DNA of 64,000 nt from Arctopsyche grandis (taxonomy: Eukaryota; Arthropoda; Insecta; Trichoptera; Hydropsychidae): contig NC_135367.1 of assembly GCF_051622035.1 (NCBI RefSeq), positions 29,404,001-29,468,000 on the forward strand, given 5' to 3'. Numbering within the stretch: the stretch's first letter is position 1; each line of letters begins with the position of its first letter. This document shows, in pieces, positions 43,713 through 53,565 of the stretch. Under the pieces are notes generated by a model, which saw only the letters and a program-made list of their open reading frames with translations, had not been told where the DNA came from and searched no databases. A program made the position numbers and the translations under genes.

Positions 43713-46700
43713 TGGCTGCAAATGGAAAAATAAGAGTCCTCCAGGTAAACCTTAACCATTGCAGGGCTGCGCAGGACCTCCTCCTGCAGACCATCTATGA
43801 GAAAAAAATTGACATCACAATAATAAGCGAACAACATCGCCCATTAAATGGAGATTGGTTCGCCGACACAACCCAGCGCTCGGCGATCTACATCTCACGC
43901 GGAAGCGGGATAATCACAGAGGCAGGAACACCACAGGTAGGTGCAGTCTGGGTTCGGGTGCGGGGCGTGCGGTTCTACAGCTGTTACTGTTCGCCGAACG
44001 CCTCGGTCTCGGACTTCGTACTGTTTCTGCACGAATTGGAGGCGAGCGTCAGCAGGAGCACAGGACGAGTGGTCGTTGCCGGAGACTTCAATGCAAAGTC
44101 TACAGAGTGGGAATCACCTATCACCGATGAGCGCGGTCGCCTACTAGCTGACACAATGGCCAGACTAAACCTGCATGTCCTGAACACCGGAAGTGCAAAT
44201 ACCTTTGTCAGAGGAAGCACTGGCTCCATAGTCGACGTCGCTTTCGCGGACGAGGACACCATTGGCCGCATTACCAACTGGGAGGTGCTCAGCGACACAA
44301 CACTAAGCGACCACCAATACATCTCATACGAGCTAAGAGACACAAGAACGACCGATTCGACCCCGCATAAGACCGAGCCGACAAGGTGGGCCGTCGGCAA
44401 GCTAGACACTAAAACGTGCGAAGAGACGCTCAAGTTCGAGTGTGGCCGTATTCAAGATACCACAACTGGAACAGAACTTTGCAAAGAGACAACGGCAGCG
44501 ATCGCTCGGGCTTGCGAGGCCTCGATGCCGAAGAAGGGTGGAGTGGGACGGAAACCACAATATTGGTGGAACGACGAAATTGCAGAGCTGCGAAGAACCT
44601 GCACAAGAAAACGAAGAGAGCACTGTCGGACTGAACGAAGACACAGATCAGGCCACGAAGACGACCAAACGGCCATCGAAACCGCAAGCGAAGCCCACAA
44701 AGAAGCAAGAAGAGCAGTCACCTACGCAATCAGGAGGAGTAAAAAGTTGATGTGGGAACAACTCATAGCGACGGTGGACCTGGACCCATGGGGCCAAGCG
44801 TATCGTATGGTCCGTGGTAAGCTGTCCGGCCACCGCCAAATTCCCTTCTTAAACAGAGATGGAAATCTGGAAACGATAGTTTCACACCTTTTCCCTACAC
44901 ACAAAGAGACGACACCACAAGCGTGGATCATAGAGCCCGAAGACATCCCAGAGTTTACACTGGGTGAACTATACTCGGCAACAAAACGGCTGTCCACTGA
45001 CAAATCACCTGGACCTGACGGAATACCGAATGAAATTCTCCGCATATCGGCTAAAGTCTGCCCGAAAACATTGCTGCGGACATTCAACAGCTGCCTCAAG
45101 AGCGGAGAATTCCCAAAAATATGGAAAAGGCAGAAACTCGTGCTCATACCCAAGGGCAACAAACCACCGGAGGAGCCGTCGTCATACCGGCCACTGTGCA
45201 TGTTGGACGGATTGGGCAAACTCCTCGAGCGCCTCATATTACAGAGAGTAGCGAAGACGACGGAGACGGAAGGCGGGTTATGTTCGCAGCAATACGGGTT
45301 CAGACCCGGTCGGTCCACGGTAGACGCAATAGCCGAGGTCATAAAGACAATAAAAGACGCTCATAGTGGAACATTAAAAACGAGCAGTCACTGCATAATG
45401 GTGACACTGGACGTTAAAAATGCTTTTAATTCTGCCAGATGGGATAAAATAATGTCGGCTCTATCGGAGCTCGGTGGAATACCAGACTACCTTGTAAGAA
45501 TAATAGGAAGTTACCTGTCGGAGAGGGTTCTGATCACAAGACTGGCAGAACGCAAGATCTCCTCTGGTGTTCCACAGGGCTCTGTCATGGGACCAACATT
45601 ATGGAACATAATGTACGACTCACTTCTTAAATTAAGACTTCCAGGAGGAGCGAAGCTGGTGGGTTTTGCAGACGACGTAGCTATCATTGTTGTGGCTAGG
45701 AAAATAACGGACCTCGAGACCGCCACAAACGACACTCTCGACCTGGTGAACGACTGGATGACGGAAGCCGGACTACAGCTTGCACCACAAAAAACCGAGG
45801 CGGTTTTGTTCACCAGAAAAAGGAAAATCGAACCCCCGAAAATCACCATTTCGGGATACGACGTGAGACTAAAAAGGTATTTGACTTATCTTGGAATAAT
45901 TCTAGATGACAAATTAACCTTTAAGAAACAAGCTGAGCATGCCGCGGAGAAAGCGGCAAGAGCTGTCAACAACATCGGACGACTAATGCCCAACATCGGA
46001 GGGCCCAAACCATGCCGAAGAAAACTACTCAACAGCGTAGTGCACTCGGTGATCCTATACGGTGCACCAATATGGGCGCCCAGCATGGCAGTGGAGAGAA
46101 CCAGGAAATACCTCGCAAGAGTACAACGCAGGGGCGTACTGAGAATCGTATCGGCATATACAACAGTATCCGAGTGCGCAGTACTGGTTATTGCTGGAGT
46201 ACCACCCATCGACCTACTGGCACATGAAAGAAAGAAGGTATACGAGGGAAGAAAGGAGGGAACGAAAAAAGTAAGAGCGACGGCACGGGCGGAGCTCATG
46301 ACGGAATGGCAGGTCCGCTGGGACGGCGCAGACAAAGGTAGATGGACACATCGACTGATCCCATCAATCGCAGCCTGGACAAGGAGGAAAAGCGCAAAAC
46401 CGGACTACCACACAACCCAGCTACTAACCAGCCATGGGTGTTTCGGAGCATTCCTCAACCGCATCGGAAAGGAAACGACAGCAGGATGTCACCACTGTGC
46501 ATCAATCAGAGATGACGCAGAACATACACTCCTCGTATGCCCTGCATGGGAATCTGAAAGAGCGACACTCGAAGAAAGCACCCCGGTCAACACTGAAGAC
46601 ATAGCACAGAACATCACTAAAGACGTAGCCTCTTGGGAAGCATTCGCAGAGTTCGCAAGGAGCGTCATGAAGCAGAAGGAGGAGGCCGAACGGCTAAGGA

Positions 46701-46732
46701 AAGCGGAAAGACTTATAGAAGGAAATGAATAG
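43712..46732 (+). CDS. LINE ORF2: APE endonuclease and reverse transcriptase (1006 aa)
   Basis: The enzyme nicks the target and copies its RNA from the nick (target-primed reverse transcription). The ATG at 43712 overlaps the ORF1 stop as TAATG; the frame is open further upstream, but this start fits the family. Endonuclease: VNLNHCRAAQDLL near residue 12, ISEQHR with the catalytic Glu near 40, VVVAGDFNAKSTEW, and catalytic SDH at residues 199-201. Reverse transcriptase: SPGPDGIPNEIL, YRPLCMLDGLGKLLE, QYGFRPGRSTVDAI, VTLDVKNAFNSARW, GVPQGSVMGPTLWN, and the catalytic FADD at 652-655. A CxxC...H...C zinc motif (CHHCASIRDDAEHTLLVC) lies near residue 925. No RNase H domain is seen, as usual for R1. 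There are no internal stops. Encoding its own endonuclease fits a site-specific element. Confidence 0.95.
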   Translation: MAANGKIRVLQVNLNHCRAAQDLLLQTIYEKKIDITIISEQHRPLNGDWFADTTQRSAIYISRGSGIITEAGTPQVGAVWVRVRGVRFYSCYCSPNASVSDFVLFLHELEASVSRSTGRVVVAGDFNAKSTEWESPITDERGRLLADTMARLNLHVLNTGSANTFVRGSTGSIVDVAFADEDTIGRITNWEVLSDTTLSDHQYISYELRDTRTTDSTPHKTEPTRWAVGKLDTKTCEETLKFECGRIQDTTTGTELCKETTAAIARACEASMPKKGGVGRKPQYWWNDEIAELRRTCTRKRREHCRTERRHRSGHEDDQTAIETASEAHKEARRAVTYAIRRSKKLMWEQLIATVDLDPWGQAYRMVRGKLSGHRQIPFLNRDGNLETIVSHLFPTHKETTPQAWIIEPEDIPEFTLGELYSATKRLSTDKSPGPDGIPNEILRISAKVCPKTLLRTFNSCLKSGEFPKIWKRQKLVLIPKGNKPPEEPSSYRPLCMLDGLGKLLERLILQRVAKTTETEGGLCSQQYGFRPGRSTVDAIAEVIKTIKDAHSGTLKTSSHCIMVTLDVKNAFNSARWDKIMSALSELGGIPDYLVRIIGSYLSERVLITRLAERKISSGVPQGSVMGPTLWNIMYDSLLKLRLPGGAKLVGFADDVAIIVVARKITDLETATNDTLDLVNDWMTEAGLQLAPQKTEAVLFTRKRKIEPPKITISGYDVRLKRYLTYLGIILDDKLTFKKQAEHAAEKAARAVNNIGRLMPNIGGPKPCRRKLLNSVVHSVILYGAPIWAPSMAVERTRKYLARVQRRGVLRIVSAYTTVSECAVLVIAGVPPIDLLAHERKKVYEGRKEGTKKVRATARAELMTEWQVRWDGADKGRWTHRLIPSIAAWTRRKSAKPDYHTTQLLTSHGCFGAFLNRIGKETTAGCHHCASIRDDAEHTLLVCPAWESERATLEESTPVNTEDIAQNITKDVASWEAFAEFARSVMKQKEEAERLRKAERLIEGNE

Positions 46733-47050
46733 ATGTCAACCCATAGATATAGATATACTATTACCAGCCTATGATTAATACTGCAAATGAATGTTTTTCA
46801 GGAAACAGAAACCAAGCGGGTCAACTAGATGAACTGGAAAGGAGGGATCCGCACAAAAAGGAGAAGCCAACAAGGACGAAATCAGCCCCTGCGGAAGCAA
46901 TCCACCAACGAGTGGGGTCCCCAAAGGGGTGAGGTGAGTCGGGGGAGTTTTTTAGTCAGTAAAAATCTGACACTTCCCTCTAGTGCGGACTAGAGGGAGT
47001 CTTATTGAAGATTTTCTCCTCCCACGCATAGGAAAAAAAAAAAAAAAAAA
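46733..47050 (+). other. LINE 3' UTR and poly(A) tail
   Basis: About 300 bases follow the ORF2 stop. A stem is possible around 46976-47000, where CCCTCTAGTGCGGACTAGAGGG is self-complementary (CCCTCTAGT with ACTAGAGGG). This may be the hairpin recognised by the reverse transcriptase. The region is followed by 18 A. The same sequence precedes 27 A in the truncated copy. Confidence 0.6.
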
Positions 47051-50000
47051 GGTTTGGTGAGTTTAGCGAGTTTCGGGTATATTGTTGCAATGTCGAATTC
47101 TTTGATTTCGGTGACGGTTAGGTTGGGTTGGGTTAGGTTTGGTGAGGTAAGCGAGTTTTGTGTAAATCTTACAATCTCGAATTCTTTGATTTTGGTGATG
47201 GTTAGGTTAGGTCGGATTAGGTTTGGTGAGGTTAGCGAGTTTCGTGTATACTTTTGCAAGGTCGATTTCTTTGATTTCGGTGATGGTTAGGTTAGGTTGG
47301 GTTAGGTTTGGTGAGGTTAGCGAGTTTTGTGTATAATTTTGCATTGTCGAATTCTTTGATTTCGGTGAAAGTTAAGCTAGGTTGGGTCAGGTTTGGTGAG
47401 GTTAGCGAGTTTTGTGTATATTTTTGCATTGTCGATTTCTTTGATTTCGGTGATAGTTAGGCTAGGTTGGGTTAGGTTTGGTGAGGTAAGCGAGTTTTGT
47501 GTATATTTTTGCATTGTCGAATTCTTTGATTTCGGTGAAAGTTAAGCTAGGTTGGGTCAGGTTTGGTGAGGTAAACGAGTTTTGTGTATATTTTTGCATT
47601 GTCGATTTCTTTGATTTCGGTGATAGTTAGGCTAGGTTGGGTTAGGTTTGGTGAGGTTAACGAGTTTTGTGTACATCTTACAATCTCGAATTCTTTGATT
47701 TCGGTGATGGTTAGGTTAGGTTGGATAAGGTTTGGTGAGGTTAGCGAGTTTCGTTTATACTTTTGCAAAGTCGATTTCTTTGATTTCGGTGATAGTTAGG
47801 CTAGGTTGGGTTAGGTTTGGTGAGGTAACCGAGTTTTGTGTATATTTTTGCAATGTCGAATTCTTTGACTTCGGTGACGGTTAGGTTGGGTTGGGTTAGG
47901 TTTGGTGAAGTTAGCGAGATTTGTGTAAATCTTACAATCTCGAATTTTTTTGATTTCGGTGATGGTAAGGTTAGGTTGGATTAGGTTTGGTGAGGTTAGC
48001 GAGTTTCGTGTATATTTTTGCAATGTCGAATTCTTTGATTTCGGTGAAAGTTAAGCTAGGTTGGGTCAGGTTTGGTGAGGTAAGCGAGTTTTGTGTATAT
48101 TTTTGCATTGTCGATTTCTTTGATTTCGGTGATAGTTAGGCTAGGTTGGGTTAGGTTTGGTGAGGTTACCGAGTTTTGTGTATATTTTTGCATTGTCGAT
48201 TTCTTTGATTTCCGTGATAGTTAGGCTAGGTTAGGTTAGGTTTGGTGAGGTTAACGAGTTTTGTGTACATCTTACAATCTCGAATTCTTTAATTTCGGTG
48301 ATGGTTAGGTTAGGTTGGATAAGGTTTGGTGAGGTTATCGAGTTTCGTGTATATTTTAAAATCTCGAATTCTTTGATTTCGGTGATGGTTAGGTTAGGTT
48401 GGGTTAATTTTGGTGAGGTAAGCGAGTTTTGTTTAAATTTATGAATCTCGAATTCTTTGATTTCGTTGATGGTTAGGTTAGGTTGGGTTAGCTTTGGTGG
48501 GTTAGCGAATGTCGTGAAAATCTTAGAATCTCGAATTCTTTGATTTTGGTGTTGGATAGGTTAGGTTGGGTTAGGTTTGGTGAGGTTAGCGAGATTTGTG
48601 AATATTTTTGCATTGTCGAATTCTTTGATTTCGGTGATAGTTAGGCTAGGTTGGGTTAGGTTTGGTGAGGTTAGCGAGTTTTGTGTATATTTTTGCATTG
48701 TCGAACTCTTTGATTTCGTTGATAGTTAGGCTAGGTTGGGTTAGGTTTGGTGAGGTTAGCGAGTTTTGTGTATATTTTTGCAATTTTGAATTCTTTGATT
48801 TCGGTGATGGTTAGGTTAGGTTGGGTTAGCTTTGGTGAGGTTAGCGAATTCCGTGGAAATCTTACAATCTCGAATTCTTTGATTTCGGTCTTGGATAGGT
48901 TAGGTTGGGTTAGGAATGGTGAGGTAAGCGAGTTTTGTGTATATTTTTGCATTGTCGAATTCTTTGATTTCGGTGATGGTTAGGTTAGGTTGGATAAGGT
49001 TTGGTGAGGTTAGCGAGTTTCGTTTATACTTTTGCAAAGTCGATTTCTTTGATTTCGGTAAAAGTAAGGCTAGGTTGGGTTAGGTTTGTTGAGGTTAACG
49101 AGTTTTGTGTACATCTGACAATCTCGAATTCTTTGATTTCGGTGATGGTGAGGTTTCGTTGGATAAGGTTTGGTGAGGTTAGCGAGTTTCGTGTATATTT
49201 TAAAATCTCGAATTCTTTGATTTCGGTGATGGTTAGGTTAGGTTGGGTTAGTTTTGGTGAGGTAAGCGAGTTTTGTTTAAATTTAAAAATCTCGAATTCT
49301 TTAATTTCGGTGATGGTTAGGTTAGGTTAAGTTAGCTTTGGTGGGTTCGCGAATGTCGTGAAAATCTTAGAATCTCGAATTCTTTGATTTCGGTGTTGGA
49401 TAGGTTAGGTTGGGTTAGGTATGGTGAGGTAAGCGAGTTTTGTGTATATTTTTGCATTGTCGATCTCTTTGATTTCGGTGATAGTTAGGCTAGGTTGGGT
49501 TAGGTTTGGTGAGGTTAGCGAGTTTTGTGTATATTTTTGCATTGTCGATTTCTTTGATTTCGGTGATAGTTAGGCTAGGTTGGGTTAGGTTTGGTGAGGT
49601 TAACGAGTTTTGTGTACATCTTACAATCTCGAATTCTTTGATTTCGGTGATGGTTAGGTTAGGTTGGATAAGGTTTGGTGAGGTTATCAAGTTTCGTGTA
49701 TATTTTAAAATCTCGAATTCTTTGATTTCGGTGATGGTTAGGTTAGGTTGGGTTAATTTTGGTGAGGTAAGCGAGTTTTGTTTAAATTTATGAATCTCGA
49801 ATTCTTTGATTTCGGTGATGGTTAGGTTAGGTTGGGTTAGCTTTGGTGGGTTAGCGAATGTCGTGAAAATCTTAGAATCTCGAATTCTTTGATTTTGGTG
49901 TTGGATAGGTTAGGTTGGGTTAGGTATGGTGAGGTAAGCGAGTTTTGTGTATATTTTTGCAATGTCGAATTCTTTGATTTCGGTGATGGTTAGGTAAGGT

Positions 50001-50611
50001 TGGGTTAGGTTTGGTGAGGTTAGCGAGATTTGTGAATATTTTTGCATTGTCGAATTCTTTGATTTCGGTGATAGTTAGGCTAGGTTGGGTAAGGTTTGGT
50101 GAGGTTAGCGAGTTTTGTGTATATTTTTGCATTGTCGATCTCTTTGATTTCGGTGATAGTTAGGCTAGGTTGGGTTAGGTTTGGTGAGGTTAACGAGTTT
50201 TGTGTATATTTTTGCATTGTCGATTTCTTTGATTTCGGTGATAGTTAGGCTAGGTTGGGTTAGGTTTGGCGAGGTTAACGAGTTTTGTGTACATCTTACA
50301 ATCTCGAATTCTTTGATTTCGGTGATGGTTAGGTTAGGTTGGATAAGGTTTGGTGAGGTAAGCGAGTTTCGTGTATATTTTAAAATCTCGAATTCTTTGA
50401 TTTCGGTGATGGTTAGGTTAGGTTGGGTTAATTTTGGTGAGGTAAGTGAGTTTTGTTTAAATTTATAAATCTCGAATTCTTTGATTTCGGTGATGGTTAG
50501 GTTAGGTTGGGTTAATTTTGGTGAGGTAAGCGAGTTTTGTTTAAATTTATGAATCTCGAATTCTTTGATTTCGGTGATGGTTAGGTTAGGTTGGGTTAGC
50601 TTTGGTGGGTT
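47051..50611 (+). repeat. Satellite array B, second segment
   Basis: The array continues in the same orientation and register after the LINE. The first monomer starts with the target duplication and completes the monomer interrupted at 40893. It includes an eight-monomer higher-order unit from 49506. Confidence 0.98.
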
Positions 50612-51369
50612 CGGAATGGCAGGTCCGCTGGGACGGCGCAGACAAAGGTAGATGGACACATCGACTGATCCCATCAATCGCAGCCTGGACAAGGAGGAAA
50701 AGCGCAAAACCGGACTACCACACAACCCAGCTACTAACCAGCCATGGGTGTTTCGGAGCATTCCTCAACCGCATCGGAAAGGAAACGACAGCAGGATGTC
50801 ACCACTGTGCATCAATCAGAGATGACGCAGAACATACACTCCTCGTATGCCCTGCATGGGAATCTGAAAGAGCGACACTCGAAGAAAGCACCCCGGTCAA
50901 CACTGAAGACATAGCACAGAACATCACTAAAGACGTAGCCTCTTGGGAAGCATTCGCAGAGTTCGCAAGGAGCGTCATGAAGCAGAAGGAGGAGGCCGAA
51001 CGGCTAAGGAAAGCGGAAAGACTTATAGAAGGAAATGAATAGATGTCAACCCATAGATATAGATATACTATTACCAGCCTATGATTAATACTGCAAATGA
51101 ATGTTTTTCAGGAAACAGAAACCAAGCGGGTCAACTAGATGAACTGGAAAGGAGGGATCCGCACAAAAAGGAGAAGCCAACAAGGACGAAATCAGCCCCT
51201 GCGGAAGCAATCCACCAACGAGTGGGGTCCCCAAAGGGGTGAGGTGAGTCGGGGGAGTTTTTTAGTCAGTAAAAATCTGACACTTCCCTCTAGTGCGGAC
51301 TAGAGGGAGTCTTATTGAAGATTTTCTCCTCCCACGCATAGGAAAAAAAAAAAAAAAAAAAAAAAAAAA
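50612..51369 (+). mobile_element. 5'-truncated copy of the R1-clade LINE
   Basis: A 758-bp copy begins at the position matching 46302 of the full element (offset 4310) and runs to the 3' end with a 27-A tail (51343-51369). It has its own 13-bp duplication GCTTTGGTGGGTT (50599-50611 and 51370-51382). By eye it is identical to the full copy over its length. It carries only the last 143 or so codons of ORF2 (to the stop at 51042) plus the 3' UTR, so it is inert. Different flanks and tail length show an independent insertion, not a duplication of the first copy. Confidence 0.93.
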
Positions 51370-51540
51370 GCTTTGGTGGGTTAGCGAATGTCGTGAAAAT
51401 CTTAGAATCTCGAATTCTTTGATTTTGGTGTTGGATAGGTTAGGTTGGGTTAGGTATGGTGAGGTAAGCGAGTTTTGTGTATATTTTTGCAATGTCGAAT
51501 TCTTTGATTTCGGTGATGGTTAGGTAAGGTTGGGTTAGGT

Positions 51541-53565
51541 TTGGTGAGGTTAGCGAGTTTTGTGTATATTTTTGCATTGTCGATTTCTTTGATTTCGGTG
51601 ATAGTTAGGCTAGGTTGGGTTAGGTTTGGTGAGGTTAACGAGTTTTGTGTACATCTTACAATCTCGAATTCTTTGATTTCGGTGATGGTTAGGTTAGGTT
51701 GGATAAGGTTTGGTGAGGTTATCGAGTTTCGTGTATATTTTAAAATCTCGAATTCTTTGATTTCGGTGATGGTTAGGTTAGGTTGGGTTAATTTTGGTGA
51801 GGTAAGCGAGTTTTGTTTAAATTTATGAATCTCGAATTCTTTGATTTCGGTGATGGTTAGGTTAGGTTGGGTTAGCTTTGGTGGGTTAGCGAATGTCGTG
51901 AAAATCTTAGAATCTCGAATTCTTTGATTTTGGTGTTGGATAGGTTAGGTTGGGTTAGGTATGGTGAGGTAAGCGAGTTTTGTGTATATTTTTGCAATGT
52001 CGAATTCTTTGATTTCGGTGATGGTTAGGTAAGGTTGGGTTAGGTTTGGTGAGGTTAGCGAGATTTGTGAATATTTTTGCATTGTCGAATTCTTTGATTT
52101 CGGTGATAGTTAGGCTAGGTTGGGTTAGGTTTGGTGAGGTTAGCGAGTTTTGTGTATATTTTTGCATTGTCGATCTCTTTGATTTCGGTGATAGTTAGGC
52201 TAGGTTGGGTTAGGTTTGGTGAGGTTAGCGAGTTTTGTGTATATTTTTGCATTGTCGATTTCTTTGATTTCGGTGATAGTTAGGCTAGGTTGGGTTAGGT
52301 TTGGTGAGGTTAACGAGTTTTGTGTACATCTTACAATCTCGAATTCTTTGATTTCGGTGATGGTTAGGTTAGGTTGGATAAGGTTTGGTGAGGTTATCGA
52401 GTTTCGTGTATATTTTAAAATCTCGAATTCTTTGATTTCGGTGATGGTTAGGTTAGGTTGGGTTAATTTTGGTGAGGTAAGCGAGTTTTGTTTAAATTTA
52501 TGAATCTCGAATTCTTTGATTTCGGTGATGGTTAGGTTAGGTTGGGTTAGCTTTGGTGGGTTAGCGAATGTCGTGAAAATCTTAGAATCTCGAATTCTTT
52601 GATTTTGGTGTTGGATAGGTTAGGTTGGGTTAGGTATGTTGAGGTAAGCGAGTTTTGTGTATATTTTTGCAATGTCGAATTCTTTGATTTCGGTGATGGT
52701 TAGGTAAGGTTGGGTTAGGTTTGGTGAGGTTAGCGAGATTTGTGAATATTTTTGCATTGTCGAATTCTTTGATTTCGGTGATAGTTAGGCTAGGTTGGGT
52801 TAGGTTTGGTGAGGTTAGCGAGTTTTGTGTATATTTTTGCATTGTCGATCTCTTTGATTTCGGTGATGGTTAGGCTAGGTTGGGTTAGGTTTGGTGAGGT
52901 TAACGAGTTTTGTGTATATTTTTGCATTGTCGATTTCTTTGATTTCGGTGATAGTTAGGCTAGGTTGGGTTAGGTTTGGTGAGGTTAACGAGTTTTGTGT
53001 ACATCTTACAATCTCGAATTCTTTGATTTCGGTGATGGTTAGGTTAGGTTGGATAAGGTTTGGTGAGGTTATCGAGTTTCGTGTATATTTTAAAATCTCG
53101 AATTCTTTGATTTCGGTGATGGTTAGGTTAGGTTGGGTTAATTTTGGTGAGGTAAGCGAGTTTTGTTTAAATTTATGAATCTCGAATTCTTTGATTTCGG
53201 TGATGGTTAGGTTAGGTTGGGTTAGCTTTGGTGGGTTAGCGAATGTCGTGAAAATCTTAGAATCTCGAATTCTTTGATTTTGGTGTTGGATAGGTTAGGT
53301 TGGGTTAGGTATGGTGAGGTAAGCGAGTTTTGTGTATATTTTTGCAATGTCGAATTCTTTGATTTCGGTGATGGTTAGGTAAGGTTGGGTTAGGTTTGGT
53401 GAGGTTAGCGAGATTTGTGAATATTTTTGCATTGTCGAATTCTTTGATTTCGGTGATAGTTAGGCTAGGTTGGGTTAGGTTTGGTGAGGTTAGCGAGTTT
53501 TGTGTATATTTTTGCATTGTCGATCTCTTTGATTTCGGTGATAGTTAGGCTAGGTTGGGTTAGGT
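51541..53565 (+). repeat. Three tandem copies of the 675-bp higher-order repeat
   Basis: Units begin at 51541, 52216 and 52891, exactly 675 bases apart, with the next related block at 53566. Monomer types follow the same order in each, and only rare single-base differences are visible (for example GTATGTTGAGG at 52634). Such identity between units with clearly different monomers inside each unit is the signature of higher-order repeat amplification. Confidence 0.85.

Larger units (their letters stand above)
40894..47050 (+). mobile_element. Full-length R1-clade non-LTR retrotransposon in satellite B
   Basis: A 6157-bp element is flanked by a perfect 14-bp target duplication GGTTTGGTGAGTTT (40880-40893 and 47051-47064). 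It has a 1.6-kb G/C-richer 5' UTR with tandem repeats and ORF1 (42498-43712). ORF2 (43712-46732) encodes endonuclease and reverse transcriptase. The element ends in a 3' UTR of about 300 bases and an 18-A tail (47033-47050). Both ORFs are open, so the copy may be active. Clade assignment rests on the VNLNHCRAAQDLL endonuclease start, FADD catalytic motif, three zinc knuckles in ORF1, and a C-terminal CCHC in ORF2. Element orientation is the same as the TTAGG strand of the satellite. A truncated copy sits at 50612. Confidence 0.93.

Noticed and set aside
42752..43837. Long minus-strand open frames (198, 150 and 119 codons) across the LINE
   Set aside because: They are antisense shadows of ORF1 and ORF2, with Cys/Ser-rich translations caused by the codon bias of the sense strand.
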